Below are positions 10,501 through 22,500 of a stretch of DNA of 64,000 bases, piece by piece. Position 1 is the stretch's first letter; the number at the start of each line of letters is the position of its first letter. The stretch is from Nelumbo lutea (Eukaryota; Streptophyta; Magnoliopsida; Proteales; Nelumbonaceae). Location: assembly GCA_022828595.1 (NCBI GenBank), contig JAKGHH010000008.1, positions 28,264,378 to 28,328,377 of the forward strand, written 5' to 3'. The notes beneath the pieces were generated by a model, which saw only the letters and a program-made list of their open reading frames with translations, had not been told where the DNA came from and searched no databases. A program made the translations under genes and the position numbers.

Positions 10501-13500
10501 CTCTTCCAAACCCACATTTCTCCATCACTATCATCAAAATCTTCCAGTCCACACAATCATAGGCTTTTTCCAGATCCAATTTACACACAATCCCCTTGGA
10601 AGTGCAAAATAGTCGATGGGAGGGCCTTTTTCAAGCGGAGGGATAGGACTTTGGCTAAATTCTTATATTGACTTGTCACCAAACTAATTGGCCTAAAGCC
10701 CTTGGGGTGGCACGCATCCGCTTTTATCGGAATCAGAGCAATAAAAGTAGCATTTACTCCCCTACTGACACACCCTTTGTAGTAGAACTCCTCAAAAACT
10801 CCCATGAGGTCTTTTTTAGCCACTCCCAACAATCTTGGTAAAGAGCCATAGTGTGACCATCTAGGCCCGGGGCCTTAGAGCGGTCTATAGAGAAACCAGC
10901 TTCCTTAACAATGGGTGATCCAAACCCTCCAGCCTCCATTTCTCCATAGTTGGCCTTTTATAGATTGATTTAAAGTAGTCCACAAAGGCCTTTGCAATAA
11001 CTATTGCCAGCTCTAAAGTATGTTTTCTTGATAGAAATCTAAAGTATGTTCTCCTCATGTTCTTTGTAAGGCTAGTGGTAAAACCTTGCCTCATTTATTA
11101 ATCTCCTGTCTTCTTGTGGTTTGTCTTAGGGAATTTTTTGTTCTCTCTTTGGTTGCAGATGGAACCCCCTCACCCCCCCCCCCCCCCCCTTCACCCACCC
11201 CAAGAAGTGGTAAACCTTTTCAACCCAAACTTCCTGAGACCCAAAGAAAAGAGAGGGAAAATCATGTGGAGGACTGTAAAAGCTGCCTTGATTTGGCCAA
11301 TTTGGGAGGAAAGAAACAACAGAATTTTCAATGAGAAAAGCAGGTCAAAGGAGGAGATTGTAGAAGCATCTCAGTGAGAACTGTTCTCTGGGTAAAAACT
11401 TTGGAAATGTTCAAAGTCTATTTGGTTAATGATATTATTAGAGCTTGGTCTGAAGTGGTTCAATCATATAGACACACTGAAGAGGTGAGAATGGAATGGA
11501 TGCCCCCAACTGTACAGTTGGGTTCAATCATATAGAACCCCCCCAAGAAGTGGTAAACCTTTTCAACCCAAACTTCCTGAGACCCAAAGAAAAGAGAGGG
11601 AAAATCATGTGGAGGACTGTAAAAGCTGCCTTGATTTGGCCAATTTGGGAGGAAAGAAACAACAGAATTTTCAACGAGAAAAGCAGGTCAAAGGAGGAGA
11701 TTGTAGAAGCTATCTCAGTGAGAACTGTTCTCTGGGTAAAAACTTTGGAAATGTTCAAAGTCTATTCGGTTAATGATATTATTGGAGCTTGGTCTGAAGT
11801 GGTTCAATCATATAGACACACTGAAGAGGTGAGAATGGACTGGAAGTCCCCAACTGTAAATAAACTGAAACTGAACTTTGATGGTAGCTCTGTGGGCAAC
11901 CCGAAAGAGCAGTTATTGGGGGAGTTATCAGAAACCATCTAGGTTCGATGGTGGTTTTGTATTCAGGACCAATTGGCATGGGAGATTCAATAAAGGCAGA
12001 AGCCTGGCATTGTTACAAGGCTTGAGATAAGCATAGCAGCTTGGCCTTAGAGATTTGGAGGTAGAAGGTGATTCACAATTAGTGATCGATTGGGCAAAGC
12101 AGCCCAAGGCAGCACCTTGGAAATATAAACATGCTTTCAGGGGAATTGATGTTATTGCAAAGCTATTGAATTCACAATTCAGCTGGGTGAGAAGGCCTGA
12201 AAATGGGGTAGCAGATGTATTAGCTAAACAGGGAGTTGACAGGAAAAATCTTTTTTGGGCAAACTAGTAAAATGCTACTAAAGGGTGCTTGTATCTTCAA
12301 CAATTGTATTAACTTTAATATTCTTCTTTAGTGAAATTATTTGCTGATAAAAAAAATATTTTCAAAAGTTGCAAATTTCGTTGTGGCAATTAGTGAATTT
12401 GTCATGTGTCTAGTACTTAATATGCCCCTGGATGTGTACATAGTCTATAGATGTTTGCATGTATGGGGTCTGGTTTTGGTATTTTAGTTTTAGTGAATAC
12501 TGACTTAGTGTCAGACATAGTAAAGAAAGGAAGCATTTTTGGGTTCCCGCTTCAATGCTTCATGTTGTCTTAAGCTAAATTTTTTGTTGATATTTTAGTT
12601 ACTATTGATGCATTTTGAATGAAGCCCTTAGTTGCTTACATGCTGTTCGTAATCCTATTTAGGTTGAGTGCTGTCTCTGCTGTAAAGTTGTCTACCCAGG
12701 GGATGAATTATCCTGCTCTGTTCGCGGTTGCCAAGAATTTTATCACTTAAAATGTGCCAAGGAAAGACTTGGATTTTCTTCATCAAAAAGTTTCAAATGC
12801 CCACAACATGTAAACTTCTTTCCTATGTTGGTTCAAGTTTGTAAGAAACAAGATGAGATTACATGTTATACTGAGAGGGTACTGTTGCTATATGTTTTGC
12901 ATAATGATTTGTAAAGTAATATTATTACTTGTCTAACATCTTCATGATCCTTTGTTACTAAATGCTATATGTTTTGCATAATGATTTGTAAAGTAATATT
13001 ATTACTTGTCTAACATCTTCATGATCCTTTGTTACTAAATTCTATTTCTAATGTTGTTGAACATCCAAACTTGAAAGTAACACATTATATAATATATCAT
13101 TGAAAGAGTGAATTGCACAGTTTCTAAATATGAGAAAAACTTGTAAAGCGAAGATAGTGATGATTTGCATTACAATTCCATGTAGGGCTGCAAACAGTAT
13201 CCATTAGTCCTAGTTCGAATTTTATCTGGTTAAGAGTGATCCGAATAATTGTCTCAAAAATGGATCTACTGCTATCTGATCCAATTTGATATACAAACCT
13301 AAAATTTATATTGTATCTATTAGTAAAATTATTTCAGTTTTTGCATTTTTACTCGAGTCGAAGGTTCAAGTTTTGTGCAGGTTATATTCAACTCGTTTGT
13401 TAATGATATGCAGCATGAAGATTTTGAAATCCAGAAAAGCCTCAAGAAGTTTTTAATGGTCAGAGTTTTTTTTTTAAAGAATGCAATCTTTGGGGGTGCT

Positions 13501-16500
13501 TTGTTGAGGTTTTGTTTGTTTTCTTGGGGGGCTGATGTGTGCTTTGTTTGTGCATCTTTTGAGGTCAAGTTTGTTTTGAGGTGCTTGGGTTTTTGTTTCT
13601 TGTGGGTTTGTTTTTGGTGTTCATCTTGGGTTTTGGGTTTTGCTGGTATTGTTGAGGTTGTTGTGGCTTGGGATTCTGGTCTAGGTGTTGTTTGCTGTTC
13701 CTTTCCTCTCTCAAGTGACTTCTGGTCACTCTTCTCCTTTGTACTTTCTTTTTTTCATTATAATAAATTTTGTTTTATTACCAAAAAAATGATATGCAGC
13801 AGGAAGGTCAATTTAGTTTATTTTATTAATTCTATTGACTGTATCTGATATAAATTTGAAGGATAAGATATGATCCAAATCCGAATATTAATGAATCAGA
13901 TATGGGTCTAGGTTATCTGATTTGATCCTATCTGTTTGTAGCTCAAATTCCATGCTTAGGGTAAGGTAGTTGGAAACCTGCATTCATAAATCATATCTGA
14001 TTGGATGAAATTCATACTGATCTTTGCAAATTATTTGGGGTTTGAATGTATAAACTACATAAGGTGCTTTTGTCAAGTATTTTGATTTGCAACTGATTTG
14101 CTCTTGTTCAAAATCTGTTAACTTATGATGCTTATGATTTGGAATTGTTGGTTACATATATAACATAATTATATTTATGGTTTTTTATGCATCCTGGTTT
14201 CTATTCTTTGTCTGTGTGGATTGTTTGTCTGAGATTTTAGTCTTATATGTGCAACATGTTTCCATGGGCAGGCTTGCTTCGTATGCAAACAAAAAGGTCA
14301 TTGGTGCTGTGTGCGATGCACAATTGCATCACATACCAAGTGTGCACCTTGGCCGGAAAACGTCATCTGTCTAGCAAATCAACAAAGGCGAGCTGTTTGT
14401 TGGAGGCATTCAACTAATTGGAAGCTTGAAAAGAAGGTCAATCTCTTCTTTCCTTCATCAGAAATGTTCCTTCCTCTTATCCTGTTTGTCTTTTTACAAT
14501 TACTGGAGTTGGTTTTGGTTATAGACTTTAGTCATGCCATAGATAATATACCTTTTATGTGTTGGAGTTAAAAAAATGCCTTTAATCCTCTCCATGAAAC
14601 TGAAGGTAAGTCTGTGATTCCAATATTTGGTAACTTCATCTTCTGGCTCTATTATTTTATTGTTGAATCATTTTCTTATTAGACAGTCATTTTCGTGATA
14701 ATAGTTATAATGTAAATTACTTGGGGATAATTCTAGGTTGCTTGGCTTTATCTTTTAATAGCTATATTTTAGTATTATTTTATTTATCTCGTGATTTATT
14801 TTTCTTTTTGAAGTGAAATATCAAAACATACATAAAGTACTTCATAATTCATATTTACACTTTCGCAGTTGAAACTTAAAGCTGATATTGTGGTGTAGTG
14901 TATCATTTTTTTTTTCATTTTATAAAGTTTATGAATATTTGTAGGTCAAGTAGATTGGTTCTTGCCAACTACACTAAAATAACAACATAAACCAAGATAA
15001 GAAAGTTGTAAGCAAAGAAAAGAGGCAAAATAAACTGAATGTATACTTTAATGGAAGCAAACATGAAAATTTAGTTTTAAATAAGAAACCTCTATTATGA
15101 TTTTTATTCACTTTGCCACAAATAACACTACATTTAAGTACTCAAACCTCTCTATAAACCCCCAAAATTCTTTCTACCTAAACTATTTCTAAGAATGTGC
15201 TTTTCTAAAGACTGATCATAATAATAGAAAACAACGTTTTAGGACTTAGGTTGTAAAATGTGTTCCATGTGAAATCAAGAGAAGAACAGTAAACCAGTAA
15301 GACCTAAGTTGGCTAGCTTACCGAATTCAGGCAACTGTGCCCCATAAACTCCAAATGGTGGGGGTGGTTCAAAATATTTATACACTCTGATATGGTGGAA
15401 GGGGTGTATGGATACCTTGGTCCTTCTGCTTTTACCTTTTTTTTAGGTTTTTTTTTTTTTTGAAAATTTCACAGAATTGTATTATTCTATATATATTAAT
15501 TATTAATAATCAAAATTTCTCACAACTCCCTGAAAATAAGTGCATAAGGATTCGTAAGATACGATATGATGTTTCTGATATGGGCGTCTCGTATTGAAAT
15601 TTTCAACCTTGGGTGGGGGAGATGGCTTATTTTGGTTCCTTGATCAAAAGTCAGGTTAACTTTTCTTAGAACTCATTTAGACAGGGTACCTGTGTTTTTA
15701 TACACCCTCTTAGTGTCTCTAGTCTACTGGTCCAATTGTTGAAGAACTGTAGAGATAGGTTCAAGACCACTGAGCATGCCACATGTGACATTCTGTATTG
15801 ATCCAACTGTTGGGTTTGAAGACATCTTTAGCCATTTACTAGGTTATTTTGGTTTTTTTTTTTTTTTTTATTCCTGAAATATAGCTACAATGGTGATGCA
15901 AGACATGACCTTTAAGTGAAATGGGGATATGCTGATTTTGGGGGTTAAAGAGAGGGTGGATCTACTGGAATCACTCTAGTGATATTCTAGTCAGCAGAAC
16001 TAGCAAGAATAAAGAAAATCTCGAATGACACTAGGGTTCTAGGAATCTCTCCTAGGGGAAGAAGGAATCTCTCTAATGACACTAGGGTTTCACTATATTT
16101 CCTTCAAAAGAACATGGTACACAAGTATATATAGACTTGGACTAAGAAATTCCCTTGTAAGCAAGTAACTTCCATTAACTATTTGTCACTTGCTTGTTGT
16201 TGCCTCTTGGTTATACCTTTTATTTGTCACCTTGTATTTGAACCTTCTAATCACTTGTTTTTTGTCCCCTGATTTTCTGCATATCATGTAATCACCTATG
16301 TTACCTACTTGACAATTGGAGATAACAGCATATACATTCACCTCCTTAACTCTTCTCACCTACTTGTAATTCAGTTCCTTACAACCAATAAAAAGGGGGA
16401 ATATAACACTGATAAAAAAAATAAAAAAGGGGGAATATAATCTAAAGTCTAACAAGGCTATGGATTGATTTTTTCTCATATCCAAACAACTCTAGGTGAA

Positions 16501-19500
16501 AAGCCAGATGCCCAACACCTGTTATAACTCAATGTAGTTGAAAATGAACAAACTAGAACAAAACGATGGTTGACACTTCAGTCAAAGTTAATGCCATCCT
16601 TCCCATAATCTGCTAGATTATCAATTTAAGTCCAGATTTAAGGGCTTATTGCTACAAATACATTGGGACCAAACTCTAAATCATCTTTCAATGGGCTAGC
16701 TCCTGCAACATACCCTTTAGGTCTGTTGAAGTTCGACCTGCCCTAGAATTCTGTCTTCTTCGTTGACTGTAAAGTAAAGTAAACTGCAAGAAGTAAGAGA
16801 GGAAAGAAGGAAAAAAAGAGAGAAAGTCTGGTTCGAATTAGAGAAAAAGTTCTCCCTAGATTCGGCCAGACTTGTTATTATATTATTAACTTATTGGAAA
16901 AGAATTAAGTGCCCTTATTTAAGTAAGAGGCACTCGAACTAACATAACAGTACACATCAACATTCTCAACAAGTACAAAGACCGAAATACCCCTTCACTA
17001 ACACTACTAACACTTCCCCTCAAGCTGGTGAGTATATATCATATAATCCCAGCTTGTTACATATGTAGTCCACTCTCCCCCGACTCAAATCTTTTGTAAA
17101 CAAGTCTGCCCACTGGTTTCCCGTACTAACATATGCAGTTTCTATCACTCCATTCAGCACCTTCTCTCTCACAAAATGACAGTCAACTTCGATGTGCTTG
17201 GTTCTTTCATGAAACACCGGATTGGAAGAGATATGAACCGCTGCCTGATTGTCACAATAGAGCTTCATTGGAGTACTGATGTCATATCCTATCTCTTGTA
17301 GAAGGTTCCTTAGTCACACTAACTCACAAGCAGTATATGCCATGGCCCTATATTCTGCTTCTGCACTGCTTCTTGCCACAACTGTTTGCTTCTTACTTTT
17401 CCACGTTACCAGGTTACCCCCTAGAAAGGTGCAATAGCTTGTTGTAGATCGTCTATTAGACATAGAACCTGCTCAATCAGCATTGGTGTGCCCTTCTACT
17501 ACTAGTTTTCCACCACTCTTGTACAACAAACCATGACCAGGAGCTCCTTTTAGATACCTCACAATCCTTAGCACCGCATTCCAATGTGGGACCAAAGGTT
17601 TTTGCATGAACTGACTCACCACACTAACCGCAAATGAAATATCTGGCCGAGTAATGGATAGATAGTTTAGTTTGCCTACAAGTCGTCGGTTTAGTACCCA
17701 ACAACCCTGTTTCTTCCAGTAAATCAAGCACATATTTCCTCTGACACAAATTAATGCCATGCTTAGATCTTGCTACCTCTATGCCCAAAAAGTATTTCAA
17801 CTTGCCAAGGTCCTTTGTCTGAAAGTGTTCCTGTGGGAATGCCTTCAATCTGTCAATGCCCATTTTATCATTCCCAGTCACAACGATATCATCCACATAC
17901 ACCACCAATATTATTTTGCCTGCCGAAGAGTCAAAACTGAAGACAGAGTGATCAACTTGGCACTGTTTCATACAAAACTTCTTGACCACCTCACTGAACC
18001 TACCAACCATGCTCGAGGGGATTGTTTAAGTCCATAAATAGCCTTCTTAAGTCTGCATACCTTACCATCCTCCCCCTGAGCAACAAACCCTGGTGGTTGC
18101 TCCATGTTGACCTCCTCAAGCAAATCACCATGCAAAAAGGCATTTTTGATATCTAGCTGATGGAGAGGCCAATCATACATAGTTGCAAGGCATTTTTGAT
18201 ATCTAGCTGATGGAGAGGCCAATCATACATAGCTGCAAGGCCAATCATACCAGCCGCGCCTTCAGGCGCTCAACACGACCATCTGGCAAGTACTTAACAC
18301 TATACACCCACTTACAACCGACAGCCTGATTCCCAGGAGGAAGAGCGGTGAGATCCCAAGTGTGATTATGATGCAGAGCAGAGAGCTCTTCTTCCATATC
18401 ACGACACCACTCTGGAGAGGCAAGGGCTTCCTGGACATCCTTAGGAACAACCACGGAGGATGACAAAGATATGAACTGGCGATGGGAGGTGGAGAGGTGG
18501 GTAAGTGAAACAAAATTGGAAATAGGGTGAAGGGTGCAAGTACATTTACCTTTCCGGAAGGCAATAGGAAGATCTAGGTTGGAGGCTGGAGCTGGATCTG
18601 TCGACGATGATGAAGCTGGAGGAGCTGCAGCCGATACACGCGGGCGATGTGTATACACGTGACGGATGGGTGGACGGTCAACCGACGATGGCACCGGAGG
18701 CAAGGACGTAGGCATGATTGGAACCAGAGGAGGTGGATCAGCCACATGAAGAGGAAGAGGAGGTGGTAATGTGGAGAAAGCAGCAGCACCAGACCCCACG
18801 AAGAATGTAGTAGACTCGAAGAATGTAACATCAGCACATACCAAGGAACGACGAGAACTGGGATGATAACACTTGTACCCTTTCTGAGTTCGGGAATAGC
18901 CAAGGAAGATACATTTTAGGGAACGTGAATCTAACTTGTTAGTCCTGAGACCCAGATTATGAACGAAATAGACACACCCAAATACCTGAGGAGAAAGTGG
19001 AAATGGAGACATGTTGGGGAATAAGACACTAAAAAGAGAATGACCATCAAGGATAGACGTGGGCATCCGATTAATTAAGAAACAAGAGGTGAGCATTGCA
19101 TCGCTCCAAAAGGTTTTGGGAACATTCATGTGGTGCATGAGGGAGCGTTCCGTTTCTACAAGATGGCGGTTCTTTCTCTCAGCAACCCCATTTTGTTGCG
19201 GAGCGTAGGTACATGAAGTTTGGTGTATAATGCCATGTTGGTCCAAGTATTCTTGAAAAGATGAAGACAAGTATTCACGACCATTATCAGAACAGAAAAA
19301 GTTGATGTGAACACCAAATTGATTGCGGATCTCAGCATAAAATTTCTGGAAGATGGCAAATAATTCATTTCTTTCTTTCATTAAATAGAGCCACGTCATT
19401 CTTGAACAGTCATCAACAAAAATAACAAAATATCGGTATCCATTATATGACATCACTTTATAAGGACTCCAAACATCTGAATGAATTAAAGAAAAAAGAC

Positions 19501-22500
19501 TCGACACACGGTTATCGACCCTAGAACGAAAGGGAACACGATGGTGTTTCCCAAATTGACGTGACTCACAATCTAAAACAGAAAGTTGACTCAATGAAGG
19601 GACTAAGGACTGCAACACTTTCAACGAAGGATGACCAAATCTACAATGCCACTGGAGAGGAGAAATGGATGACTGAAGGGCCGTTGACGTTCGTCCACCA
19701 CCATCAAGATAATACAGTCCACCGGCTTCATGCCCTCCACCAATCTTCATCCCCGTCTTGAGATTTTGAAAAACACACATAGAAGGGTAAAATGAAATGG
19801 AGCACTTAAGGGACTTGGTCAGCTTACTAATAGACATAAGATTAAATGGAAGCTTAGGTACATCTAAAACAGGGGATAGGGATACAGGGTCTAGGTCAAT
19901 GTTACCAACACCACAGATAGATGATGTGGAACCATTAGCAAGGGTAACAAATTGTGATGTTGAGCAATGAGTGAGAGATGAAAACACACCTGGAGTTCCC
20001 GTCATGTGATCGGAGGCTCTAGAGTTAATAATCCAGGGGTTGGGTGTGGATGCCAAACAAACCATACCTAAGTGTGCAAAGGAAGCTGTATTCTGCTGCG
20101 ACTTGGATTGAACAAACCTCTCATACTCATCCTGAGAAACACTCACCATCTCCTTGCCTGGATCGTCTGAGGGAGTAGAAGTCATCGGGTCAGTTGACCG
20201 GTTCTCCTGTCTAGAGCTGAAACTGGTGTCACTAGTCATGGCATGGTTGGCCCACGTCGAGGGAGGACCATGTAAGTCATAGCAGTAGTTAATGGTATGT
20301 TCATCCAAACCACAATGAGTACACTTCCGTGGACCCGAGCCACGTCCTCTACCACAAGCTCCCCTTGAATCTCTGCCTCCAGTACGACCACCACCACAAA
20401 TATGTGTAGATCCACCACTACCACTCTTGCTAGGTTGGGCTCCTCGAGCCCCACTTCTGCCACCTCGACCTCTCGACACTGCAAATGCTGATTTATCGGA
20501 GACATTAGAATCCATAGATCCAGTGGAAGCCCTCCGAAGACGAGCAAACACCTCCTCTAAAGATGGAAGAGCAGATCTCCCTGGTATCTGGGCTCGTACT
20601 GGTTCATACTCAGGCTTCAGCCCCACTAGAAACCATGTCACATCAAGCTGCTCTCGTTGTTGCTGTTGAACTTTGACATCAGAAGTGAGAGGATGATAGA
20701 CATTTAACTCGTTACGGGTATTCCTCACACTGGCATAGTACTCCTCAAGGCTCTGATTTCCCTGTTGCAGATTGAAGTATTCCTGATACAGTTGATATAC
20801 CCTAGTGGTATTATCCTGACCTGAATACAGTTTCTTAGCATGATCCCACACCTCTTTGGCTGTGTCAAGAAACACGAAGTTCACACTGATTTTGGGTTCC
20901 ATACTGTTCCACAACCATGTAATGATCTGTGCATCTTCCTGTTCCCAGTCTTCATACTCCTGAGAATTAGCGGGGGGTTTCTCCTCTCTTATATGCTTCA
21001 CTTTCTTCTTCGCCTTCAGAAAAACCTCTACAGACTTGGCCCAAGGGACATAATTCTCTCCATTTAGTTTAATGGAGGTCATTTGGACATTCAGGTAGTC
21101 AGTAGATATCATGACACTAGGTTTACTATCACTGTTATCTGCCATTGCCGAACTCCCTTATCACTGAATTCTGAGCACTGAATTATGAGCACTACACACT
21201 GCACACTACACACAGACATTTCACTGAAATCTGCACACTGATTTCAACAGTAATAAATGCTGAGAGTTGCAACACCACAAACCCTACTCACCGAAATCTG
21301 CACACTGATTTCAGCAGTATTAAATGCTGAAAACTGCAACCCACAACCCCTACTCACCAAAGTCTACACACTGATTTCAGCGATATCAAATGCTGAAAAC
21401 CACACTTGTAACACCACCAACCCTAATCCACAACTACCGGAAGTTTCACCATTAAGTAGACACTATTGCCCTTCAAATCACACACAAACCAGAATAAACC
21501 CTAGCATAAACCCTAGCATACTGCAATCTGAAAACCCATCATGCGAATTGTACTACACCTCTCATGTATTCCATAACAGAAAATATGCATAAGAAAAAAC
21601 TTTACCTCATTGCCTGAAGGCCAACCACACGAAGGGCTAAGACACCACTGCACCACATGTACCAGCCCTAACTAGGGCTTAGAAACCACAACAACCAATC
21701 ACCAACGACACAATCGGAGACATAGGAACCTCCTAGGGAAGAGGGCGATCACTCCTTTTCAGCTCTTTTCCTAGTCTCCAACTCACAGTTGAGAAACCCA
21801 AGAGAAACCCTAATTCGAATGTGCAAAAGGCAGAATTCTAGCAAGTCTGATTTGTTGAACCTTGCTCTGATACCATGTTGAAGTTTGACCTGCCCTAGAA
21901 TTCTGTCTTGTTCGTTGACTGTAAAGTAAAGTAAACAGCAAGAAGTAGGAGAGGGAAGAAGAAGAGAAAAAAGAAAGGAAAGAGAGAAAGGCTGGTTTGA
22001 ATTAGAGAAAAAGTAATCCCTAGATTCGGCCATACCTGTTATTATATTATTAACTTATTGGAAAAGACTTAAGTGCCCTTCTTTAAGTAAGAGGCACTCG
22101 AACTAACATAACAGTACACATCAACATTCTCAACAAGTACAAAGACCGAAATACCTCTTCACTAACACCACTAACAAGCTGTAGCATTTGGAGGAAGAGT
22201 TACCATCTCCCATGTGTCATTTTTCAATCAAGGCACACATCTCAGTATCCATGGCTTCCTTCAAACAAGGAACAAAGATGGCTTCTCGATAATTTTTGGT
22301 AATATATGTAGCCTGAAGAAGAACAGAGCAAAAACTATGGTGGGAAGAAACCCATAGTAGTCAGGAGGACGAGAATGCCATAGTAGGTCCATAACATAGG
22401 CATTATTGCTTATCTTCTTCAGTATTTTGCATGGCCCAAACTTCTTCGAATTCAATTTTCTGTATTTGCCCCTTGGAAATCTTTCTTTTCTTAGATACAC

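Larger units (their letters stand above)
10340..12352. mobile_element. L1-type LINE with inverted 5' part (twin-priming structure)
   Basis: The left piece (10340-11095) reads as reverse transcriptase on the minus strand. The right piece (about 11100-12352) reads as the LINE C-terminal region on the plus strand and ends in TTTGCTGATAAAAAAAA. The order is what twin priming predicts: inverted 5' segment, then 3' segment in normal orientation, with internal sequence lost at the joint. A run of 17 C (11173-11189) lies near the joint. I found no TSD. Confidence 0.7.
16724..22176 (-). mobile_element. Copia-1: nearly complete Ty1/Copia retrotransposon
   Basis: LTRs of 289 bp (16724-17012) and 301 bp (21876-22176) bracket gag-pol on the minus strand. 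The LTRs start TGTTAGT and end CTTCAACA. Directly inside the 5' LTR is the primer site TGGTATCAGAGC (initiator-Met tRNA), and inside the 3' LTR the polypurine tract TTGAGGGGAAG. The order gag, protease, integrase, RT, RNase H is Copia. The flanks AGGTC and AGCTG do not match, so no TSD is claimed. Confidence 0.9.

Noticed and set aside
13375..13848. 157-aa frame rich in Phe, Cys and Trp
   Set aside because: It spans the TSD-bounded LINE tail and T/G-rich 3' UTR sequence; low complexity, no domain.
16719..22181. Target-site duplication for Copia-1
   Set aside because: AGGTC on the left and AGCTG on the right do not match well enough; recombination or mutation may explain it.
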